Shown here: positions 23,340 to 35,800 of the stretch, piece by piece
Position numbering within the stretch: the first letter of the stretch is position 1
Layout of the letters: each line of letters begins with the position of its first letter
Assembly (NCBI GenBank): GCA_015143295.1
Contig: CM026568.1
Span: forward strand, 13,770,607 to 13,834,606
Direction of reading: 5' to 3'
Origin: Tetracentron sinense
Taxonomy: Eukaryota; Streptophyta; Magnoliopsida; Trochodendrales; Trochodendraceae
Length of the DNA: 64,000 nt
The notes under the pieces: model-generated
Seen by the model: the letters and a program-made list of their open reading frames with translations, nothing else
Database searches by the model: none
Told to the model about the DNA's origin: nothing
Translations under genes and position numbers: made by a program

Positions 23340-23642
23340 TCTCCACTATTATAAACTCCTTTCTTATCTCCAACTCTTACAGGTTTGGGACCCACTATCT
23401 CATCCTAGAGTCCTATCTATCTCATCTCTTATGGAGTTCTCTCTTATCTCCAACTCTTGGGTGTATTAATTTAAGTTTAATACTAAATAACTTATGATTT
23501 TCCTATAAATATTATTAAAATAATAAAAAATTATTATTATAAAATTAATTAATTATGAAATATTTTTAATATATATTACTTAATATTTAAATAAATAAAT
23601 AATATTATTTAATTTTAGATATTCGCACGGGATCTCTGCTAG
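23340..23642 (+). mobile_element. Possible short Helitron
   Basis: It begins TCTCCACTATTATAAACTCC after an A and ends gatctctgCTAG before a T, with a 'gcacggg' half-stem just upstream. The start resembles that of the Helitron at 6501-6784. The 3' hairpin partner is not clear. Confidence 0.5.
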
Positions 23643-24719
23643 TATATATATAAAAACACCTTATTAAAAGATAATTTTTTTTCCTTATTTTGATAATTAC
23701 AAGTGAGGAGAAAGCGTTAATGACTTTGTTTAGCAAGCCAGGTTACTACATGCTTATCAGCTATCGCTAATTTTTTGGTTAAATCACAAAAGTGTTCAGT
23801 CAAAAAAAAAAAATTTACCAGCCCAACCTGGCTCAACCCGACATTACCCAACCTACATCAAACAGAATTGAGCTTAGGGTTCATGAATAATCCCTTGGGT
23901 TGCACCTTGGAGTTGAGAGTATAATTGGGTTGGGCAGTGGATACACTACTGCTCTGCTCTAACCCTACCATAAACTACTGCTCTGCTCTAACCCTACCCA
24001 ACTGCCCTGAGTTGCATCCCAACAGTGCAGTTTGACACTCCAGGTTGATGACCAAAGAATCTTCAGCCAGATTGATTCTGGACTTGTGCCGATATCATTA
24101 GGAAAGTGATCAGATGACTACTATCATCCAAATGGGGTGTATTCCTCTCCCCCAACACCCCCCCCCTCTCATGGCCAATCTAAGGTTGCTCCACCACATT
24201 TGACAGTCTGAATTTTCTGGCCACATGCGCTACAAAACCCAAATGGGTCGAAAGAAAAGCTTGGCCAGCGAAACCAGGGGAAAAAACCATTCTTTAGGTG
24301 CATTTTCTGCATGTAACATCTGACAGAAAGCAAGAACTGGAACCTGAATCAGTAAAGAGAATTGCTTCTTGTTCGTCATGAGCCTCGACTGTAAAATCCT
24401 CTTCAGCAGTAAAAACCTCCCTTATACCTTCCTACCGAGGGCACAATAGAACTGTGTACATACATAATAAAGCAACACAATTCTGGCCCAAGTGAGCCAA
24501 AAAAATTGTGTAATCGTAGGCAGTTTATGTAGGTGATTTCAAATCCCTAGGTTTTGCTTCTTTATCTCTACAAACTATCATAAAATCTGCTCAATTTGAC
24601 AATCCATGAATCTAACATTACTGCACCAAAAATATTGCCCCAAGAAAATTACGGTGACCCATCAATATCATAGAGGATAGAATGTACAAGTAGATGTATA
24701 TATAACTAAGTTTTGGGAG
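23643..24719. other. Intergenic DNA and EAF7 3' untranslated region
   Basis: AT-rich intergenic sequence runs to about 24300. The probable 3' UTR of the minus-strand EAF7 gene lies just below its stop codon at 24720. Nothing else was recognised. Confidence 0.4.
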
Positions 24720-27700
24720 TTATGATTCTTCCTTGACAAAGTAACTCTGCGGTAAGCAAAAATCTTCCTCTTGATTCAGCATCTCTGTCTCCTCATCATC
24801 TGGTTTCTGAATTTCAGCAAAACAAATACAGCACAGATGATACAAAAATTGTTAATATACACAATTCAAATGTGGAGAAATGAACGAGTCAAATCATTAC
24901 ACCTATGTCCACACCCCATACAATATAATTCAAGGACTTCTTAATTTGAACAGACAATCAAATGTGGTGTCACTAGTTTATGGAGGCACAAATGAATTAA
25001 TTGAGGGTGAAGGTTGCTAGATTCTTTTTTCTTTTTTATTGCTAACTAAATTTACGAAAATGAGAAGACAAGATAACGATTAATTGAATCTGGTTATCCA
25101 TACCAGCATTTCTAAGTTGTAGAAACGATCCAGCAACTGCAGAATTTCATCAGGTGAGAAGTGACGATCAAATCTGTCAAACGGAGTCAACAAAGTGAAG
25201 GGGGGAAGTGAAAATTAAACATTAAATAGAATCTTACTTCAAACTCTTAAGAGTAGTTATGAAATTAAACATAGGACAAAACAAACCTTCTCCTCAAATA
25301 TTCCATTAGACCGTAAAGGACAAAGTGGCGGTGTATACCTGCAGAGGAATAATAATTTGAACAGCATATCAGAAGCACCAAACTAGTAACTGAACAAAAC
25401 TCTAATGTACTGTCATATCTCTCCTGTTATCAACTTTTACGCATAACCACCACAAGGGCAGATTTCACTAACAACAAACCGAAGTTACCAACAGATGACT
25501 TCTATTTAGGAATGAAAACTCTATCCATGTTGTTTTGGAGAAGTTCATGCTTATTTTAACTCAGTCTTTATCCTTCAGCATATGCAACACATACACAGTT
25601 AAGCAATGCGTTGATGCTTCTTGATGGGGTTGGTAACCTCTCCTACAGTGTTCAGTTAATTGTGGAAGCAAAGGTGATGCAGACATTGGATCATCCGGTG
25701 TTAGGGTGTTCTAGCGGAGGAGGAGAGCCACTAGACAAGTCTCCCTATAGATGGATGACTTGTATATGGGCTTAAATCATGATTACAATGGAGATCCACC
25801 GCTGGATCATGTTTCTGATGGAGATCCGTCGTTGGATCATGCTCATGATGGAGATCCACCATTGGATCTTATCTTGGATGGAGATCTGCCTTTAAGCATG
25901 CTATGGAGGGAAATCTACCATCATATTGAGAGATGGAGGATTGGAGGGCTACGATTAGCCCATAGGATGACGTGGCCCATCATAGATGGTCAGTCCCTTT
26001 ATTAGTAATTTAGTTATTTACTGTTCTATTCATGCTATTAGTTTGAGAGTCATTTTTAATGACGAATATTAGGGTAATTGACTATTTAGAGTATGTTTAG
26101 GGTTTTCTCTTTAAATACTCATTGTAGAGATTTCTTTTTCACTTGATGAATGAATCAAAATATGAGAGCTTTTGCTTTCGGAATCTCCTGTGAAGGGATG
26201 GTGTGAAGCCATATCAATCCTTGGTGTGAAACCAGGTTATCCCCTTCTCCTTCACTACCACAGCATTCCCAGCCACTTTCTTCACTGCCGTATCACCCCA
26301 GCCAACCTCCCAACCCTCTGTTCTTGCTGTCACGCCTGTACCCAGCCCCATCCCCTCACTGTCGCAGCTCCCCAGTCCTATCTTCACACTGCCGCACCTC
26401 CCCTACACCTGTCCCTTGACTTCCGCACCTTCCCCACTTCTTCTCTTGCTGCTACAGCCCCTGCGATCTCCCCTTTTTTGCTGTCACAACCGCTGCAATT
26501 TACCCTATTGTTGCCGCCACCCTTGTTCACCTTTTCCTTTTTTTTTTTGATCGGTATGTATCAAGTGTATTCATATAGCAAATAAGAAAAACAACAGTTT
26601 ACAGGGATAAGCTGAAGAGGAGTAACAGAAAGGAGCATACAGGAAAAAAAGCAAATGGAAGGTAGTAGTAGTGGATCTCCTCACACCAAAATATCCCGCA
26701 CTTCCCCACCCAACTGTGAAATAGAGGACCATTCTACAAGCTTGCAATGAATACGAGCTAAGATACGAGGGTTGGAAAAGGAAGAATTGTCAAATACACG
26801 ACTATTCCTTTCTTTCCAAATACCCCAAGAGATAGCTCTAGGTAGCATAATCCAAATTGCTTCATTTGCCCCCACCAGTGAAGACAATTGTCAACCCGAT
26901 AAGAAGCTTAGCAAGGAGAAAGGAAAGACCCACTCCACACCTAACTGAGACAGGTTGAAAGCCCAAATACCAAAGACGACTGGGCAGTGCAAGGTCAAAT
27001 GATCTACTAACTCTTCCTTGGTCAGACACAAATAACAATGGTTTGCCATACTCTACCTTTCTGCTCATTAAGTGATCCATCATAAGAATTTGATTCAGAG
27101 ATGCACACCAAAGGAAGAAATATACCTTGGATGGGACACCAAAGTGCCAAACAACCTTATGAGGAAAATAGCGTACTCCCTACACCTGTTCCCTTTCACT
27201 CTACAGTTACTAAACTTGTTCCCCTACAGCTGAAACCCTCCTACTCCATCCCCATTGCAGCCACAACCCTCCTATGTCCCTAAACTCAATAAACAACCAA
27301 CCCATAAACCCTAACCCTAATTTTGGTAATTGTTGATTACTATTGTTGCTGGTTCTAGTGTTCTACGAGCCCTAATCCTTGTTGAGCCTCGACTAATCTT
27401 TTGAAATCCTCAAATTGAATAAGGTAATTAAATTGGTTATTGCCTAAAATCCCTAAGCTAATGGAAGTTCCCACTTCCATTACAATCACTCAATTAAGTT
27501 TGGAACTCATCACTACGGGATTGTGATTTGACCTAGGATCTTGATAATTCCTTTTTGGGTTTCTTTATTATAATTGTGGAATCTAGATACTTTTGAAATT
27601 TTCTTTATTGCTAGAATCGACTTCTGATCTCTAAATTGCATCACCCTACAATAGTTGCATGGTCCTGCATCAAAAGGTCTCCAGATTCTTTCCAACATCG

Positions 27701-30700
27701 AAGATAAATGTAGTTCTCTCTAAGGCTTGCAGCTGTGATTGAATGCTCAATATGTGCTTCTTTCAATAGTTTCTTTTGTTTGTTTGTTTGGTTATTTTGT
27801 TGGGGGAGGTGATTGATAAACAAAAAAAAGAAATAAGGATTGACTATGGTACCGTGTCAGATTGGCTTATGCAGTCAAACCAAAAATATACCCCGGATTG
27901 TTGCTAGGGGTGTAACCTGAGTTGGGCTCAACCTGGCTGACCCAATCTGATGTGAGCCAGTTCAGGTTGGGTTTCCTACATAAAGGTTTGTGATCAGACT
28001 GGGAAACCAGAAACTGACTTAAAATCAGGTTCGTAGGGTAGAGTCCACGGGCAACCTGAGTCACTGGACAACCCAAACCCGACCATGTATGTATATGGAG
28101 TAATGATGATGTACATATAAAGTATATCGAGATTTGATAGTAATATGTAACCTTTCTGATTGTATGGTTTTCCAAATGTAACACAATCCATATATCAAAA
28201 AATCCTCTTCTTTTTTTCCAGTCTGCCAAAATCCTCTCTCTCTAATAACCTTTCCAGTGTTTTCCTCACCAACCAATCCTTTCATCTCCTCTATGGGTTA
28301 GATCATCTGTTTTTCCCACAAAGCGCAAGATAGCATCATCCATGGAATCAAAAGAATAAATGCAATCCCAACTACCCAAACACCTAATGGCAATATCTCA
28401 GGTGGTGATGGAGGCTGCCGCACTTCCTTAGCACACTGCAGCCCAAATTCTAGCGATATAACAGCCAAAAAGGGCCAGTAAAAACAGCGATGATGACTGT
28501 CAAGACAGCTGGGGGAAGGTGAAAATTTGATGCAAACCAATAGCTGGGGTGAATGGTACCCATAGCAGAGCAGAGGGAATGCACAGGAAGGACATTGCCG
28601 ACATAGTGAGAGCAGTGGATCTCACAGCTAGATTTTATGTTTTTTTTTATTTTAATTTTTTTATAAATTGGGTTGGGTCGGGCTGGGTTAGAGTTTGGAA
28701 TTCTAGAGTTGCATAAGGTAGATTTAAGGCTGAAGATTCAGATCATCTGTTGTGATCGGATTGGCCACAACAAAGATGGAGTTGCAACCTTGGTTATTGC
28801 TCTTCGATTCCAATAAAAAAGTAAATGCAATCACCATGTAGAGAGAGTAAAGCTCAAGTCAGATGCAACCAAATGAACCCACATATGAAGTAGCAATATA
28901 GCCCATGATGATTGGACCTATGCAATCATCTCAAACATTGGCCATTTGTTAATAAAATGATCTACTCAAGACTCAGAGGAAACCATCTCTAACAATCAAC
29001 CAAAAAAGGCAAATATGTGATGCACTGATGCCACTTCCTCTACACCCTGGCCACAACATTATGGAATTTCCTTTGGAAATTGGAAGGGTAATTAAGGATA
29101 ACAATAACCTTTAACAAATGAAGGAAACCTAGCATCCTACAGGACCTACAGACAAAAAACACGCAAAATATAAATATTATTTTAAAAATATCTAGACAGG
29201 CCACAAAAGACAATGAACTCTTAAAGAACCTTGCCTCCATGGCCTTCTTAGCAATAAATTCCTTGCAAGGCTTCAGATGTATATTAACTCATTAATACAT
29301 AAAATCCACAAGATACTACTGGAGCCCCACTCAAAAACCCGGTAGACATGAAGTCTTAAATTGATGTCCTTGTTTACAGCATTACAAATAATAATTAACT
29401 AATACTAAATGTCGAGTCCTACGTCATGACACCAATTGTACCTCTTCCAGTTATACAAGTCCTCTTGAGGGTCATCGGGACCTGTGATTCCCTCATATGC
29501 CTGGCTGTCCATTATTGCCCTATAGCACCATTTTCAATGAAAACTAGGAATTTCCATGGACCTATCACTCTATATGCAACTTTCTTTCCACCTTACAGCT
29601 TGCAACTCTCATGACTTTCCTCAAATGCAGCTCAAGAAGACATTCTTCCAAAATGGCAATAACTGACCAAAACCTGAATGCTGAAGCTGAATAAGATCTA
29701 CAATGACAGCTGAGATGGAGTTGCCAATCAAAGGCAGTCCTTCAAAGGAATGTCTCTGTTTTGCATTTGTTGCCACTCAAGCATATTATGCATTAAAACT
29801 TCAGTTATGAAATTATACATTGCAGGGATGTGATTCAGCAGTATGTGCTGCTTATAGATGAGCTAAATCTCTTTGGACTATGGTACTCTATATGTTTATC
29901 AGTACTCTCTCTCTCTCTCTCTCCTTCTGGTAGTTAATAGAAGGCAGTTATTGCAACCTTTACATGGGAAGGAGTCAGCAAGACTCGATCCCTCACCTCT
30001 AAAGATGAATACAGTAGCTATCATCCCTCATGGCAAACGTGCTGCTTTCAGATGTTATGTTTCTCAGTTTCTGAATCTCAATGAATCTGAGATTGTTTTA
30101 CTAGCTCACATAGAAGTGGACCATGCCGTAAGAGGAACAAGGATAAATATTTGGATATCACTTGCATCAATTTGTGGGCTGGGAACAAAACAATATAATA
30201 TAGTTTGCTGACTTCAGAACCTGAGATGAGAGCAAGACAATATTCAAATTCATTACACTTTTTGCATGCTGTCAGCAGATACAAACAAGGGGAGCAACTA
30301 CAGTTTCAGATGAAATTACCATAAACCAATTACTGCCAACAAAGCTCTTTGCAAACTACTATGGTTACAACTTCCAAGTAGACGGGTATAAGAACTAAAA
30401 TTCCATGCTTACCAGCTTCCATTAGCAGAATAGCTAAAGATTCCAATTCCAATTCCAATTTTTCTTTTTACACATGTCCATGTTGTAGTTCGATAAATTT
30501 TCAATATATGTTTAGACAATTCGACTTTTCCAGTTCGTTCAAGTATAAATCTGGAAACTGAAATATTTAAACCTTGTTAGAACTTAATCCTTGGTTGCAT
30601 TCATTATATTAATCCTCTCTAGCCATTTCATGTAACTAATAATATTTAAAATAAAAAAATCTACATGTGTTTCTTTCAAACTGCTCAAGAAAAAATCTAC

Positions 30701-31136
30701 TGAGGGCGCGAAAATAATATCTTTTTCTTTCTAGCGCAGTCTATTCACCAACTTAAACTGAAACCCTAAATAACCTGTAGGTTTGCAATGGAAACTAAAG
30801 ATGAAACGCTAATCTTAATCCAAGAACTGCACGTAAAGGTGGGGCTAATTCCAGAGAATTGAATGAATCTACCTTGTAATTTGATCAGAGGATATATTTC
30901 AAGAGCTTCTAACACTCTCAGCTCCAATTCAACCTGCGATTGCTCCTAAGAAAACATAAAAAAAAAAAAAAAAGAACTGAAATCCAATGATGCAGAAATA
31001 TTTGAGATAGAACAAGAGTTGAAATCGAATTGAGAAAACTAACCTTGGGCAGAGAAGATGCTGATGAAGGTGGAGCTTGGCAGGGAGAATGTACGGACAA
31101 ATCGTCTTGTTCCTCTTCCTCGACACCAACTTCCAT
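24720..31136 (-). CDS. EAF7: EAF7/MRGBP-family (CT20) subunit of the NuA4 histone acetyltransferase complex
   Basis: Five exons on the minus strand: 31136-31044, 30933-30873, 25338-25287, 25173-25104 and 24806-24720 (stop TAA). They total 363 nt, 120 residues plus stop, and all junctions are GT-AG with phase closing. The protein has an acidic N-terminus (MEVGVEEEEQDD), then VELELRVLEALEIYPLIKLQ, GIHRHFVLYGLMEYLRRR, FDRHFSPDEILQLLDRFYNL, and an acidic tail ending LPQSYFVKEES. The order 'helix, G-[IV]-[HN]-RHF, Y/M-x-LMEYLRRR, LLDRFYNLE, DF-LP' is that of the CT20/EAF7/MRGBP family. In yeast and animals this family is a NuA4/TIP60 subunit that contacts MRG-domain proteins; acetylation of H4/H2A at promoters is therefore an inferred role. 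The ATG at 31136 was chosen because the in-frame extension upstream has no ATG. Intron 2 (25339-30872) makes up most of the gene. The gene is divergent from the dentin-like gene to the right. Confidence 0.9.
25600..26230 (+). mobile_element. Possible LTR-retrotransposon remnant containing a 30-bp repeat
   Basis: A TATA-like 'tttaaatactcattgtagag' and 'cacttgatgaatgaatcaaa' near 26110-26160 resemble the R region of plant LTRs. Paired LTR ends were not found. It lies in EAF7 intron 2. Confidence 0.3.
25790..25890 (+). repeat. 30-bp tandem repeat, four units
   Basis: gatggagatccaccgttgga-like units have gagatc at 25791, 25821, 25851 and 25881, exactly 30 bp apart. In frame (25751-26005) they read (D/N)GDPPLDH plus two variable residues, a 10-residue repeat. 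Confidence 0.9.
26533..27180 (-). mobile_element. Third LINE 3'-end fragment with zf-RVT domain
   Basis: Minus-strand frames read MMDHLMSRKVEYGKPLLFV and LSSLVGANEAIWIMLPRAIS, then GIWKERNSRVFDNSS and LVEWSSISQLGG. This is the same family as 2900-3665 and 7735-8250. The T-run at about 26538-26549 is the poly(A) tail seen from the plus strand. The insertion interrupts a C-rich tract in EAF7 intron 2, in the gene's sense. Confidence 0.82.
27181..30872. other. Remainder of EAF7 intron 2
   Basis: Gene-free intron with a hAT-like end 'taggggtgtaacctgagttg' near 27905 and a short CT run near 29905. I could not close the hAT-like element at its right end. Open frames here show no domain I recognise. 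Confidence 0.45.
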
Positions 31137-31281
31137 GTCTCCTCTGTCAAAAACCTGTATCTTGTTTTTGGTCAATATGCCTTTTAGAAGAATAAGTAAA
31201 AAACGGAACCATTTGCCATATTTTTTTTTCTAGGGTTTTGACATTTGATCCAAAAATGCAATTTTTGCTAAGGAAATGATT

Positions 31282-31438
31282 TAAAACTCTTCATGGTACC
31301 TACTATCGATGGTTGGACCATTGGATTCAAGATCCAATGGTTTCAAAGCATTAGGTGGAGCCCTCATTTAAAGCACGTGAAGACATGGAACCATTGGATA
31401 TTAAATCCAACGGTCCAACTTATCTAGCGAGAGTTTTT
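31282..31438. mobile_element. Small foldback MITE-like repeat
   Basis: AAAACTCT...GTTGGACCATTGGATTC on the left matches, reversed, AAAACTCT...GTTGGACCGTTGGATTT on the right. The inner 'ccattggattcaagatccaatgg' is itself near-palindromic. The TSD is unclear. Confidence 0.5.
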
Positions 31439-32104
31439 CATCGGCTTTAGATTACCTCTAGTGATGTCCCAGTTGGGACCTCGGGCATCCACACATCATT
31501 GGACATGTGACGTTTTAAAATGGGAGAGATATTGTGTGGAAAGAAGTCAAAATCATGAGAGAAAGTGAAATGACTTCTCTCATTTTTTATCGCCATGTGC
31601 ACAATGAATGGTGGTTGCCCGAGGTCAGAGGTAATTTGAAGCATTTTTCATCACTTCCCTTTCCGCTAACTATGCAGAAATGTTTCTGTCAAAGGAATGC
31701 TAGACTCTTGCTCAATCTCTACTTTCGGCCTCCACTAATCACCTATCTCACTTTTCCAATGATTAAAGCTCTTTGTGCAAAATGGACAAATGACAAGTGG
31801 AGACTGAGAATAAGAGTTGACCGAAAGTAATGCTGCTTCAAAGTGGGGGTCTCACATTAAATAGTATAACCCCTAATTGAAGAGTGCAGGCCGAGTTTGG
31901 GCTTCAAAAACTTTGTAAATATATGGGCTTCAGGCCTAACTATTAAAATTTACCAAAATTTAAGTCCAAACCAGGGCCCATTGGCACTCCTATTGCTTAC
32001 CTAGAGGTTGATTTGATCAGATGATCTAACCGTCTTGACTTATTGCATTCTTAAATATTTTTTTTTTATAAAAGACTGCAGAACCTCTATGGTTATGTTT
32101 TGAA

Positions 32105-32215
32105 ATACTTCTTGGTTGCTCTAGTGGTAGGAGTGTATTCTCAATAGGGAGTGAACTTGGTTTGGAATCTTTTGGGAGTGAGGGGGTCCTACCTACAGTA
32201 AGGGTGTTGATGAGC
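32105..32215 (+). mobile_element. tRNA-derived SINE-like remnant
   Basis: 'ttggttgctctagtggtagg' resembles box A and 'cttggtttggaatctt' a degenerate box B, 30-40 bp apart. No TSD was established. Confidence 0.4.
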
Positions 32216-32619
32216 CGAATTGGGGCATCAAAAGCCTCTTGTAATCGGGCCGAGCCCATTCAAAAATACAAAAACAATAACCTTAAATAAATGACACTTG
32301 CTAGAGGCACTTGTAAGAGTTCAGATGGACACATATATATATATCTATACATATATAGGGGTGTCCATTGAATGACACCCCTATTTATATGTATGGTGTA
32401 TGTATACTTGCTTGTTCTTGAAAATTACTTATAGATGGAATTCACTTTCTAAACCATAAGAAAGAGTTTATAAAATTATTTATCGTTCAAATTTATAATC
32501 ACAGTAAGCAAGATAATTATTAATATATTAAACATATTGTTCAGGTTCAATTACAAGATTCCCAATAATTAAAAAATCTTACAAGAATTTTGTACATTGT
32601 AATTTTTTTTTTTTTTTTG

Positions 32620-32677
32620 ACATCTATAGCAAGTTGGGAGGTTTTTTTTGACATCTATAGCAAGTTGGGAGGTTTTG
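32620..32677. repeat. Tandem duplication of about 31 bp
   Basis: gacatctatagcaagttggg followed by aggtttt occurs twice in a row. Confidence 0.9.
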
Positions 32678-32879
32678 GGGGCGAGACTCGAGAGCGAGTA
32701 GCAGGCCTAATCTAAATTTAGGTTGGGTCATTTGGGCTCCCATGAGCCCAGCCCAAGGTTTAATCTCGAAAGAGACGGAAATTGTAACGCCGTTGAGTTT
32801 CCGTAACCCCAGCTACCTCACGTTACTGGCGCTTAACCTGGCGGCGGAAAGAACACATTAAAAGCCAATTAAAGAAAAA

Positions 32880-35800
32880 ACAAAACCCCTTTTCTCATTT
32901 CTGATACCATCAGCTTCGGATACCAAATCACTTTGCTTAGTTCCCCGAACCTAAGACTCGGACCCAAACCGAGTGTTGTTTCCCAGTTCGTTGAAATTTT
33001 CGATCACTTTATCTTTGCCTTGGCTGCAAAAACACCGTTCTCGCTGAGCTCTAACAGAAGAAGAGGCGTTTCTTCTCCACCACCTGAAACCCTAACGCCA
33101 TTAAAATCGAACGGGATTGCAGATTTCGAATTCGATTCGCCATTAGAGGACATTGAACAACCAAGTAAGTTCACATATATTCTTCCCGAAACCCTAATTT
33201 TCTTCATCGGATCACCATTTATAGGCGTGGCGGCATTGCTGCTTAGGATTTTGATTTTTTGGTTGGGCAGATCTCTGCTCCAGCTCATGTTCTTGTATTG
33301 TCTCGTCTATTTGACCTAATTATTAATTCGAGTCGGAATTACGTTTTTTCGTTTTTGATCTTGCTGGAATTGTTTTGGAAATGGTGGCTTTGGCTAATCC
33401 GCTTCTGAAGAATTTTGATTTTACGATTTTCTGTTAGCTTTCTGTAGATTTCTTCGTTTACAGGTTTTTTTGTGGGCGGAGGCTTGGATTTGGGTTATTG
33501 GAACTCAGTTGTATTAGGAGTTCAAGTGTAAGGGTTTGGGGGCATTCATTGGTTTTGTATGGGATTGTTTTAAGCGAGAGAGAGAATTCCATTAGACTTG
33601 ATTTTGCTTCTATGCCCTAAATTTCGTGGAGAGAACACTTATGGTTGATTGTGATATGTAATCTAGAACTCTGGAACTAACATTTCTTAAGAAGCAGGAC
33701 GCTTCTAAGTTCACATCAGAAGCAGAAATGTAACTCTTTTGATGAGTAACACGAGAAATTATAGATGATTACTTGTTAAGTTCATTGTTTCTCTTTCTCA
33801 AACTTCTTATTCATTGAACATTTATGACCACAAAGAGTCGTAAAATTCATAAATTGTTACAAAGTCTCAGCAGTCATTATGTGTAAAGTTGTTTGGGAAG
33901 CATTTGAGATGTTTGTTAGTTAAAGCAAGAGAATACAATACATTTTTGTTAGTTAAAGCAAGAGACTACAACAACAAATGTAACCCAAGACTTATATGTC
34001 GAAAATTTGAACATGCAGCACTTAAATGGACTTTTCAACTATCAATGGAGACAGCTGTTGGCTAATCTCCACAGTCTAATTGCCTAAGTTGATTTTCCAA
34101 ATTCCCAGTGGCTTCCCTACTTTTAAGGGAACAAAACCCACTTCTTGAAGTTGACATTTGGTTTTATAGTGCTATAACATATTTGTTTGATGAACTCCCT
34201 AGGATCCAGCTCATATTTGTTTAGTTGTACTTGAGCTTTTACTTTTCTTGCATGGTTCTTTTCATATGCACGGTGCACTTCTATGCATCCATGTGCTTGG
34301 TGGTTTTTCAGTTTCCCCATCTGCCCATGTTTTTTTTCCTACTTTATAATCCAAATTTAATGGTTATTTCACATTAAATGACCAGTAATTCAAAATACTT
34401 CTATATTACTAGGTACGATCTAGCTTTCACATAATTTTGACAAACAGGGAAACAAGGAGGGATATAGTTCCATAAAACGAGTGTTAATTACTCCGTTTCT
34501 TTTCCTTCTAATTTCCTTTATTCTACCAACCATCTATCACTGAGTTCTCATAAGTTGCTTTTGTTGATTATTCCTTTGACAGACAGAATTCTCTTCCCTT
34601 GCAGAGTGGCTTTCCGTTTCTTGAAGTATTTTTATTGTAGCTTTCGATGTGACACAACTCCATGAAGAAGAAACTCATTCTGAGACCCCTCAATGGTGCG
34701 ATCCATTTCAATCCTTTCTTGTTATTTATGGTAGTTGTTGTGCATCTTATATTTTTGTAGTTCTATGTAAACTAGGCACAGAAACATTGTGTCAGAAACA
34801 GTATGTCAGCAACCTTGGGAAACCCCACTTGTTGACATGTACATACAGTTCTAATACAATGTTGGTAGATGCATTATCAAATGAATAAAACTCTGTTGCA
34901 TAGACAAGACACAAACATGGGTGTCAAAGTCAGACTCGTATGGCAAAAGGTTTGCTCTGTTGCTCACCAGAGTATCCCTATGGCGAGAAACGGATCAGTG
35001 GACATGTGTTAAAAAAAAAGGGAAAAAAAATTTAAATAGGAAGAAGTCAAAAAATGGAGGGAAAAAAATGACTTATGGTGAGGTGGCCTTTTTTTGTCCA
35101 TTGATTCCGTTGCTCACCAGAGGGATACTCTGGTGAGCAATAGAGTAAACCTTTTGCCGACTTGTATGCGAGGTGTCAGATTTGGCTAACCCCAAAAAGT
35201 AGGATTCGAGGATACGTAGGATATTTTAATTTATTTTTTTAAAAATTATATTTTAATTTTATGAGAAATGTTATGAGAGATTGCAAAGGGAACATATTAA
35301 ATGTCAAAGGGTAAATTATTGCAAACAACATCAAATAAATTGAAAATCTATAATTGATGATACTATATTCGAAGTCATGTAGAACATATATTAACCTTTT
35401 AACAAATAACAACAATTATTAATCTATAACATTAGTAGTTTATCAAGTATCAAGTACTAAACAAGCAATTGTTTAATATGGGGCAATGATCTAAGTAAGT
35501 GTTGCATAAATTCCTTCATTTTAAATGGTTGTGATTATCGAGTAAATGTAAATTTTATGCTTATCAAATCTGAGAGTCAAAACTTAGACAATCAAAGTAT
35601 TGACTCATATTTGTATGTGCCACACTCATGATAAATACATTGTAGTGTATGTAAAACCGTATTGTTATATGTTACTCCCTATAACACATTTTTTCTGGTA
35701 GAAAATGCACGAAACTTCTAACCCCTAAAGATAAGTACATATAATCTGTAGCATGTCCACATTTTCAAAGAACAATGGTGTGGATGTCTTACTACATGGG

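Larger units (their letters stand above)
31137..32879. other. Divergent intergenic region between EAF7 and the dentin-like gene
   Basis: Presumably contains the promoters of both genes. It holds a possible foldback MITE (31282-31438), a SINE-like tRNA-derived stretch (about 32105-32215), a short hairpin and the 30-bp duplication at about 32620-32677. No operator-like site can be assigned. Confidence 0.5.

Noticed and set aside
26172-26585. Pro/Ser/His-rich plus-strand open frame of 137 codons
   Set aside because: It lies in a C-rich tract broken by a LINE insertion, inside EAF7 intron 2, with no domain.
28298-28540. Minus-strand open frame with a hydrophobic segment
   Set aside because: One isolated hydrophobic stretch inside an intron, with no recognised family; probably chance.
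27905-28740. Candidate hAT-like element starting 'taggggtgtaacctgag'
   Set aside because: No matching right end or TSD could be found.
32933-33319. Plus-strand open frame at the start of the dentin-like gene
   Set aside because: It crosses a strong donor at 33165 and lies in probable leader sequence.
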